Shown here: piece after piece, positions 14,420 through 19,599 of the stretch
Layout of the letters: every line of letters begins with the position of its first letter
How positions within the stretch are numbered: position 1 is the first letter of the stretch
Assembly: GCA_947377705.1 (NCBI GenBank)
Contig: CANCGU010000023.1
Span: 1 to 19,599 of the forward strand
Length of the DNA: 19,599 bases
Direction of reading: 5' to 3'
Origin: Comamonadaceae bacterium
GTDB lineage: Bacteria > Pseudomonadota > Gammaproteobacteria > Burkholderiales > Burkholderiaceae
Program-made: the position numbers and the translations under genes
Notes under the pieces: model-generated
The model's input: the letters and a program-made list of their open reading frames with translations, nothing else
Databases searched by the model: none
Told to the model about the DNA's origin: nothing

Positions 14420-15592
14420 TTAGATGCGGCAACCAGTTGCAGGGTCTTCAAGTGCCTTGCTAGCAATGCCGATTACCTTGTTTTCCTTGCCGGAAACTTG
14501 GCGCAAGTACATGTCCTGAATGGGGTTGTGTGCCTTGGAAATCGTGAATTTGCCGCGCGGACTATCGATAGTGGCTTTGGTCAGTGCAGCGGCAAAGCCT
14601 GCTGTATTTTTTGCGTCACCTTTGACTGCAGCCAAACCGATGCCCAACATTTGCGCAGCGTCGTAGCCTTGGACGGCATACACATCGGGTTGCATTTTGA
14701 AGGTCTTCGCATAGGCCAGACGGAAAGCATTGTCACGTGGGGTATTTAAGTTGTCCGCGTAATGCAGCGATGTCAACACACCTTCTGCAGATGCACCTTG
14801 AGCTTCCAATGTGCCATCAGTCAGAAAGCCAGTGCCAAAGAGAGGGATACTTTTCTTCAATCCAGCACCGTCATAGTCTTTGACAAACTTCACGGCACCG
14901 CCGCCAGCAAAGAAGGAGAAAACAGCATCAGGTTTTACAGACGCAATTTCAGTTAACAACGACTGAAATTCAACGTTAGGGAATGGGAGCGATAGTTCTT
15001 TTGTGACCTTACCCCCAGCTTTTTCAAAGCCTTCTTTAAAGCCTTTGGCCATCTCGTCACCGGCGGCGTACTTCCAGGTGATGGTGGCTGCGGTTTTATG
15101 ACCTTTAGCCGCCATCGCTTGACCAATCGCGAAACCTGGCTGCCAATTGCTGAAACTGCTGCGGAAAATGTTCACTGCACACATTGAGCCTGTGACTGCG
15201 TCCGCGCCACCGTTGGGATTGATCATCAATGTGCCAGTGCCCTTAGCGACGCGAGCCATAGCCATTGCAACGCCAGAGTGCACGCTACCGATTAAAACGT
15301 CCACGTTGTCTCGTTTGATCAGTTTGTTGACGTTATCAATCGCTTTAGATGGATCGGACTCATCGTCGACTTTGAAAAATTCCACTTCTCGTCCACCGAG
15401 CTTTCCGCCCTGTTCAGCGAGGTGGAGTCTGAAACCATTTTCAATGGCAGTGCCCAATGCGGCAAACGTGCCAGTAGCGGGCAACATGAGGCCGACCTTG
15501 AGTTTTTGGGGGGCCTGTGCCATTGCCAAGGGCATAGTGATCGTGACGGCAGTGGCGATCAAGGTACGGCGTGAGAGTTGTGAAAAATTCAT
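14420..15592 (-). CDS. Branched-chain-type ABC transporter periplasmic binding protein, LivK-like
   Basis: 390 residues. The N terminus MNFSQLSRRTLIATAVTITM is a signal peptide with a twin-arginine-like SRRTL, likely cut near MAQA (about residue 27). The mature start LKVGLMLPATGTFAALG is the conserved beginning of type-I periplasmic binding proteins, and GGREVEFFKVDDESDPSKA is the next signature region. It captures the ligand and delivers it to the LivHM-like permeases. AGGAGACAA lies just upstream. It follows benD by 97 bases on the same strand, so benzoate or a related aromatic carboxylate is the probable ligand; this is inferred from context. Confidence 0.92.
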   Translation of the reverse strand: MNFSQLSRRTLIATAVTITMPLAMAQAPQKLKVGLMLPATGTFAALGTAIENGFRLHLAEQGGKLGGREVEFFKVDDESDPSKAIDNVNKLIKRDNVDVLIGSVHSGVAMAMARVAKGTGTLMINPNGGADAVTGSMCAVNIFRSSFSNWQPGFAIGQAMAAKGHKTAATITWKYAAGDEMAKGFKEGFEKAGGKVTKELSLPFPNVEFQSLLTEIASVKPDAVFSFFAGGGAVKFVKDYDGAGLKKSIPLFGTGFLTDGTLEAQGASAEGVLTSLHYADNLNTPRDNAFRLAYAKTFKMQPDVYAVQGYDAAQMLGIGLAAVKGDAKNTAGFAAALTKATIDSPRGKFTISKAHNPIQDMYLRQVSGKENKVIGIASKALEDPATGCRI

Positions 15593-15689
15593 GAGTTTTG
15601 TCTCCTAGGATGTGCCGAACAGTGACGGCTTTTTATTAACGAAAATTGGAGTGGTGGGATCAACAGCTCATGCGCATGGATGAGATACA

Positions 15690-16466
15690 TCAACCTTGGT
15701 CGCCACCACCGACAGGCAGGACCGTGCCAGTGATATAGGACGAGCGGTCTGAAGCCAAAAAGAGAATCGCCTCTGCTTGTTCGTCTAGCGTGCCGTACCG
15801 TTTCATCAAGGTGCTAGAGATGGTTTGATCGACAATTTCTTGGTACCAAGCTTTATCTTTGCGTCCCAGATTTGACGTGTTGCGTGGAATGCGACGCGGC
15901 GGTGCTTCAGTCCCACCAGGTGCTATCGCATTCACACGAATACCTCGCTCACCGTTTTCGAATGCCAAGCATGCAGTCAATGCATTGACACCACCTTTCG
16001 CTGAGCCGTAGGGAACGCGGTTGACGCTGCGAGTCGCGATGGAGGACACGTTCACAATGGCGCCCTTTTTTTTCTTCAGCATGTAAGGCAATACTGCGCG
16101 GCAGCTCCACAGCGTAGGAAATAGCGAACGTCGTACTTCAGCTTCGATCTCTTTAGGGTCGTAGTGCTCAAATGGCTTAGTCCAGATGGTGCCGCCGACG
16201 TTGTTGACCAAAATATCGATGCGACCAAACGCCTTATGCGTTCTGTCTGCCGCTTGTTCTGCGCCCTCAAATTGCTCAAGGTCTGCTTCAATGGCAATGA
16301 CCTCGGTGATGGCTGACAGCTGCTCGCGTATTTCTTGAACCAGTGGCGATCTGTCAACAAGCGCTAAGCGGGCGCCTTGCGCTGCTGCAAGCTCTGCAAC
16401 ACGTTGGCCAATGCCTTGTGCAGCGCCAGTGATGAGCATAACTTTTCCTGTAAATTCTTTGTTCAT
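15690..16466 (-). CDS. benD: Benzoate diol dehydrogenase BenD (short-chain dehydrogenase)
   Basis: 258 residues, as usual for BenD. It oxidises the cis-diol of benzoate (1,2-dihydroxycyclohexa-3,5-diene-1-carboxylate) with NAD+ and releases CO2 to give catechol. The Rossmann motif TGAAQGIG (13-20), NNVGG (88-92), the catalytic Ser near 141-142 and the Tyr153-x3-Lys157 pair (YGSAK) are all in place. Asp38 at the end of strand two (LVDRS) points to NAD+ rather than NADP+. It starts five bases after the benC stop, and its ribosome binding site CGGAG lies within the end of benC. Confidence 0.95.
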   Translation of the reverse strand: MNKEFTGKVMLITGAAQGIGQRVAELAAAQGARLALVDRSPLVQEIREQLSAITEVIAIEADLEQFEGAEQAADRTHKAFGRIDILVNNVGGTIWTKPFEHYDPKEIEAEVRRSLFPTLWSCRAVLPYMLKKKKGAIVNVSSIATRSVNRVPYGSAKGGVNALTACLAFENGERGIRVNAIAPGGTEAPPRRIPRNTSNLGRKDKAWYQEIVDQTISSTLMKRYGTLDEQAEAILFLASDRSSYITGTVLPVGGGDQG

Positions 16467-16471
16467 ATGGT

Positions 16472-17497
16472 TTACTCCGAAACAGTGGTGGTCGCGTTAG
16501 GTGTGAACTTTTCATAATGAAAACTCACTGGGCTCAAAGCGATATCTTTGAAATGTTTTTGTACGGCATCCACCATGGGTGGCGGACCGCACAAATACAC
16601 ATCGACATCGCCGTCATGCAAGATATCTGGCGACATGTATTGCGTGACAAATCCTTGTTTGTCATGGCCTGTTTGCGGGTCGGCCACGCAGGTGGTGAAG
16701 CTGAAGTTAGACAGCCGCTCAGAAAAATTGGCTAATCGATCGACCATGACTAAATCTTGATCGCGTGTGACGCCATAGATCAAATGAATCGGCAGGGCGT
16801 GCGCTTGTTTCTCAAGGACTTCAAGCATTGACAAAAACGGCGCAAGCCCAGTGCCTCCTGCTAAAAAGAGCAATGGTCGAGTGGGAGTTCGTAGATAAAA
16901 GCTGCCCATAGGCCCTTTGATGTCAAGCGTCTCGCCTGACTGGGCGCGATTCAGCCAGCCGCTCATCAGCCCACCAGGAACTTGCTTGACCAAGAAAGTC
17001 ATGCGAGCACTTCCCGGTGCTGAACTGAAGGAGTAAGAGCGGTGTTGGGCACTGCCTGGAACGCCAATGTTGATGTATTGACCTGGTAAAAAGTCCGGTG
17101 CATCCGATGGGGGATTCAGTACCAACTCATAGGCAGCATCGCCAAGGGAGGAGACCTCCGCTAATGTGGCTGAGAAGTGCGCCGTGCCAGTTTTACAAGC
17201 AGTGGATGGCACGGGCACCGAGATGACGCAATCTGAACTAGGAATCATTTGACATGTCAGAACTAAGCCCTTGTTGGCTTCGTCCTGCGTCAAGGCTTCA
17301 TCAATGTATTCATCGCCCATGTCGTACGAGCCACTTTCTGCTCGGCATTTGCATGTGCCACACACACCATCCGAGCAGTCCATAGGCAAATTGATGCGAT
17401 TTCTGAAAGCACTGTCGAGCACTTTTTCGTTTGCGCCACACTCGATGAAGCGTGTGACGCCATCCTCGAAGTTCAAGGCTATTCGATAGCTGGTCAT
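16472..17497 (-). CDS. benC: Benzoate 1,2-dioxygenase reductase BenC
   Basis: 341 residues, in the range of known BenC proteins. It carries electrons from NADH through FAD and a [2Fe-2S] cluster to the oxygenase BenAB. The plant-type ferredoxin domain comes first, with cluster cysteines Cys41, Cys46, Cys49 and Cys82. Then follow the FAD-binding RSYSFSS (153-159) and the NAD-binding GGTGLAP (214-220) and YLCGPPPM (301-308). The start ATG at 17497 is chosen because it gives the family start MTSYRIALNFEDG; a longer reading adds 20 residues and overlaps the end of benB. It follows benB after 19 bases. Confidence 0.95.
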   Translation of the reverse strand: MTSYRIALNFEDGVTRFIECGANEKVLDSAFRNRINLPMDCSDGVCGTCKCRAESGSYDMGDEYIDEALTQDEANKGLVLTCQMIPSSDCVISVPVPSTACKTGTAHFSATLAEVSSLGDAAYELVLNPPSDAPDFLPGQYINIGVPGSAQHRSYSFSSAPGSARMTFLVKQVPGGLMSGWLNRAQSGETLDIKGPMGSFYLRTPTRPLLFLAGGTGLAPFLSMLEVLEKQAHALPIHLIYGVTRDQDLVMVDRLANFSERLSNFSFTTCVADPQTGHDKQGFVTQYMSPDILHDGDVDVYLCGPPPMVDAVQKHFKDIALSPVSFHYEKFTPNATTTVSE

Positions 17498-17516
17498 CTT
17501 GTGCGCCCTTTTTATC

Positions 17517-18008
17517 TCAGATGTGATAGATGTCAATGACTTGGCTGATGTAGTCATTCTTTAAGACAATCTTTTTGCGCGTGATTTGGAAACTACCGTC
17601 GCCCATCACCTTCAGTGTTAAAAAGATCGAACCGAAAAAATGATCTGTGACCTTGTAGCGGTGGCTCAACGTGTGAAAGTTGTATCTGACGTCCAGTGAG
17701 TCACCACGGTCCGCCAAGATCTCCACATTGCTGACCATGTGATTGGTGCGCGGTTCTGGCATGGAAGCACTAGAGCGCTCCGTCTTGATGCGAAACACGC
17801 GATCCTCCAAACCATTGCGGTTTGGGTAGTAAATCAGTGAAATCTCACTTTGTGGGTCCTCTGTCAACTGATCGTCATCATCCCAAGATGGCATCCAGAA
17901 TTGAACTTCTGGCGCATACATGTCCAACCAAGCATCCCATTCGCGGTCATCTAGATGACGCGCTTCTTTGAATAAAAATCCGCAAACATCGCTGAATTTA
18001 TTGCTCAT
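17517..18008 (-). CDS. benB: Benzoate 1,2-dioxygenase small (beta) subunit BenB
   Basis: 163 residues, the usual size for the beta subunit of ring-hydroxylating dioxygenases (cystatin-like/SnoaL-like fold). It has no catalytic metal site but builds the alpha3-beta3 hexamer with BenA. Family features include the region EARHLDDREWDAWLDMYAPE, the middle PRTNHMVSNVEI and the C-terminal KKIVLKNDYI. The ATG at 18008 overlaps the benA stop codon (TGATG), with AGGAG seven bases upstream, so it is translationally coupled. The GTG one codon earlier is less likely. Confidence 0.95.
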   Translation of the reverse strand: MSNKFSDVCGFLFKEARHLDDREWDAWLDMYAPEVQFWMPSWDDDDQLTEDPQSEISLIYYPNRNGLEDRVFRIKTERSSASMPEPRTNHMVSNVEILADRGDSLDVRYNFHTLSHRYKVTDHFFGSIFLTLKVMGDGSFQITRKKIVLKNDYISQVIDIYHI

Positions 18009-19369
18009 CACTTAGCTCCTTCTCGCTCTTTGGTCAGCGCTTTTTGCATGCTCTCTGCCCAAAAGTTGTGTTGACAAACGAACAGGCCTTCGTCTTCACT
18101 TCGACTCCCACTGACCAGTGGTGTCATGCCCATATTTCGAGCGTTTTCATCTGGGCCATGCACCCAAAGCGGTGCACCGCGACTCAAATCATTCCAAGGC
18201 GCAGCCTTGGCGGCATAACCTGTTTGGCAAGAGCGAAATTCCTCGAGGTCATCAGCTGTGCCCATACCCGAGACGTTGAAGAAGTCTTCGTACTGACGAA
18301 TACGGGTGGTGCGGCTTTCGGCACTCTCACCCTTGGGTGCGAAACAGTAAATCGTGACTTCTGTCTTATCCACACTGATGGGGCGCGTGACTCGGATCTG
18401 TGTAGAAAATTGATCCATCAAATAAACATTCGGATAAAGGCACAGATTGCGCGTTTGGTTCACGATCAGTTCGGCCTTTGTTTCTCCGAGGCGATCTTTG
18501 AGCTCTTCACGGTGGTCATAGACAGGACGCACTTCTGGGTTCATGGTCTTCGTCCAAAGCAGGATGTGACCGTTTTCAAATCCGTACACACCACCCACGC
18601 TCTTGCTCCAGCCATTTGCATCAACAGCCTTGGTACCACCATCTTTGCGGCGTCCCATCGTTGCGGCGTAATTCCAATGGACAGAGCTGACGTGGTAGCC
18701 ATCGCTGCCGTTTTCCATTTGGAGTTTCCAATTGCCGTCGTAGGTGTAAGTAGAGCTGCCACGCAACACTTCCAGTCCTTCTGGAGCTTGATCAACGATT
18801 TGGTCGATCACCACTTTCGTCTCACCTAAAAATTCACTCAGTGGCTGCACATCAGCGTTCAAGCTTCCGAACAAGAAACCTTTGTAGCTTTCAAAGCGAG
18901 CCACCTTCTTCAGGTCATGCGAGCCATTGGTGTTGAATTGGATGGGGTATTCAGTTGTCTTTTCGTCTTTGACCTTCAGCAACTTACCTGTGTTGCCGAA
19001 TGTCCAACCGTGAAACGGGCAGGTGAAGCTACCTTTGTTACCGTGCTTGCGGCGACACAACATGGCGCCTCTGTGTGCACACGCATTGATGACAGCGTTT
19101 AAGTTGCCATCTTTGCTTCGTGTGATGACGATCGGTTGTCTGCCGATGTAGGTTGTGAAGTAGTCGTTGATCTCTGGAATTTGGCTTTCATGTGCCAGAT
19201 ACACCCAGTTGCCTTCGAAGATGTGTTTCATCTCGAGTTCAAAGAGTTCCGAGTCAGTAAAAATATCACGACGACAACGAAAAACACCGTTTTCCTGATC
19301 GTCTTGCAAGGCGTTGTTCAATAGGTTTTCCACGTCGGCATATTTGTCGACGGATACAGTTGTACTCAT
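18008..19369 (-). CDS. benA: Benzoate 1,2-dioxygenase large (alpha) subunit BenA
   Basis: 453 residues from the ATG at 19369, which has AAGGA upstream; an upstream in-frame start would add 19 unlikely residues. It catalyses dihydroxylation of benzoate to the cis-diol with O2. The Rieske domain shows Cys97-x-His99 and Cys117-x2-His120 (ACAHR and CPFH). The mononuclear iron site shows Asp223 with His226 and His231 ([10 protein letters not shown]), and the third ligand lies in TADDLEEF (Asp373 or Asp374). The pattern matches benzoate/toluate dioxygenases (BenA/XylX) more than ring-hydrocarbon dioxygenases. First of the ben genes, 115 bases downstream of catA. Confidence 0.96.
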   Translation of the reverse strand: MSTTVSVDKYADVENLLNNALQDDQENGVFRCRRDIFTDSELFELEMKHIFEGNWVYLAHESQIPEINDYFTTYIGRQPIVITRSKDGNLNAVINACAHRGAMLCRRKHGNKGSFTCPFHGWTFGNTGKLLKVKDEKTTEYPIQFNTNGSHDLKKVARFESYKGFLFGSLNADVQPLSEFLGETKVVIDQIVDQAPEGLEVLRGSSTYTYDGNWKLQMENGSDGYHVSSVHWNYAATMGRRKDGGTKAVDANGWSKSVGGVYGFENGHILLWTKTMNPEVRPVYDHREELKDRLGETKAELIVNQTRNLCLYPNVYLMDQFSTQIRVTRPISVDKTEVTIYCFAPKGESAESRTTRIRQYEDFFNVSGMGTADDLEEFRSCQTGYAAKAAPWNDLSRGAPLWVHGPDENARNMGMTPLVSGSRSEDEGLFVCQHNFWAESMQKALTKEREGAK

Positions 19370-19400
19370 GGGTGTATTTCCTTTGGGGTAGGGGCATCCG

Positions 19401-19418
19401 CCGCAACTGATGTTGCGG
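19401..19418 (-). promoter_or_regulatory. Hairpin in the catA-benA gap
   Basis: CCGCAAC and GTTGCGG form a perfect 7-bp stem with a TGAT-type four-base loop in the 115-base gap between catA and benA, 32 bases before the benA start. There is no T-run, so a full terminator is unlikely; mRNA processing or differential expression of catA and ben is possible. No clear promoter stands out in this gap. Confidence 0.4.
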
Positions 19419-19484
19419 TCTTTCATCTGTCGTCATGCCTGGGTGGTGCTGAACGAAAGTCATTCGGCCCACCTCAGTTGAAGA

Positions 19485-19599
19485 TCAGGCGGCTAGACGA
19501 GGGCGCTCAACGATCTGGTTATCTGAGCCATTGACTAAGGGGCTCAGCGTCATGTCGAATTTGATTTCACAGAATGGGCCACTCAGGCCATGCTCTTTG
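19485..19599 (-). CDS. catA: 3' end of catechol 1,2-dioxygenase CatA (partial)
   Basis: Only the last 37 residues are present, ending at a TGA at 19487-19485. The tail contains HGLSGPFCEIKFDMTLSP and ends NQIVERPRLAA. An EFDF-type strand followed by a short, arginine- and proline-containing tail is what intradiol catechol 1,2-dioxygenases of Burkholderiales look like. CatA cleaves catechol, the BenD product, to cis,cis-muconate with ferric iron. The iron ligands lie upstream, outside the window. Position directly before benA on the same strand supports the call, as catA-benABCD orders are known in this group. Confidence 0.75.
   Translation of the reverse strand, partial: KEHGLSGPFCEIKFDMTLSPLVNGSDNQIVERPRLAA

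Noticed and set aside
15147..15608. 153-codon open frame on the plus strand opposite the LivK-like gene
   Set aside because: Antisense to a clear binding-protein gene; low-complexity composition and no ribosome binding site.
15667..15684. Short dyad CTCAT/ATGAG with CATGCGCATG in the benD-transporter gap
   Set aside because: Arms are only five bases and there is no T-run; it is not convincing as a terminator separating ben from the transporter genes.
18044..18829. 261-codon open frame on the plus strand opposite benA
   Set aside because: It lies wholly antisense to benA, which has complete Rieske and iron-site motifs. Its translation is rich in Cys, His and Ile without recognisable domain order and has no good ribosome binding site.

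Overview
The window is a catabolic and uptake region from a Gram-negative betaproteobacterium, most likely Burkholderiales (Comamonadaceae-like). The evidence is the pairing of LysR regulators with Bug/TctC-type periplasmic binding proteins, a tandem glycine riboswitch, a catA-benABCD order and AAGGAGACAA-type ribosome binding sites. I see no tRNA, rRNA, CRISPR array, transposase or integrase. Most genes lie on the minus strand; three LysR genes lie on the plus strand.

Left part (1-3807). A gene start runs off the left edge on the minus strand, with a perfect 18-bp palindrome 45 bp upstream of it. Then come a Bug-type binding protein (418-1410) and a cytoplasmic Cys-type sulfatase (1469-2770), probably one transcription unit, divergent from a LysR regulator (2902-3807). 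Middle part (3963-6107): a TRAP-type DctP binding protein divergent from a second LysR gene, visibly more AT-rich than the flanks and closed by hairpins at both ends.

Central part (6171-10915). A third LysR gene is divergent from a Bug binding protein whose stop codon nearly touches the start of an M20 amidohydrolase of the hippurate hydrolase type. Immediately downstream lies a tandem glycine riboswitch, then a DadA-type FAD-dependent amino acid dehydrogenase.

Right part (10981-19599). A long minus-strand operon is read in the order catA (only its 3' end is present), benA, benB, benC, benD, then a branched-chain-type ABC importer (binding protein, two permeases, two ATPases). BenABC and BenD convert benzoate to catechol, CatA opens the ring, and the attached transporter probably imports benzoate or a related aromatic acid.

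Inferred integration: the amidohydrolase could split hippurate (benzoylglycine) into benzoate and glycine. Benzoate would feed the ben/cat operon, while glycine would switch on the riboswitch-controlled dehydrogenase. The individual parts are well supported by sequence; the joint role is a hypothesis. Start sites were chosen from ribosome binding sites and family alignments remembered by eye; no database search was run.
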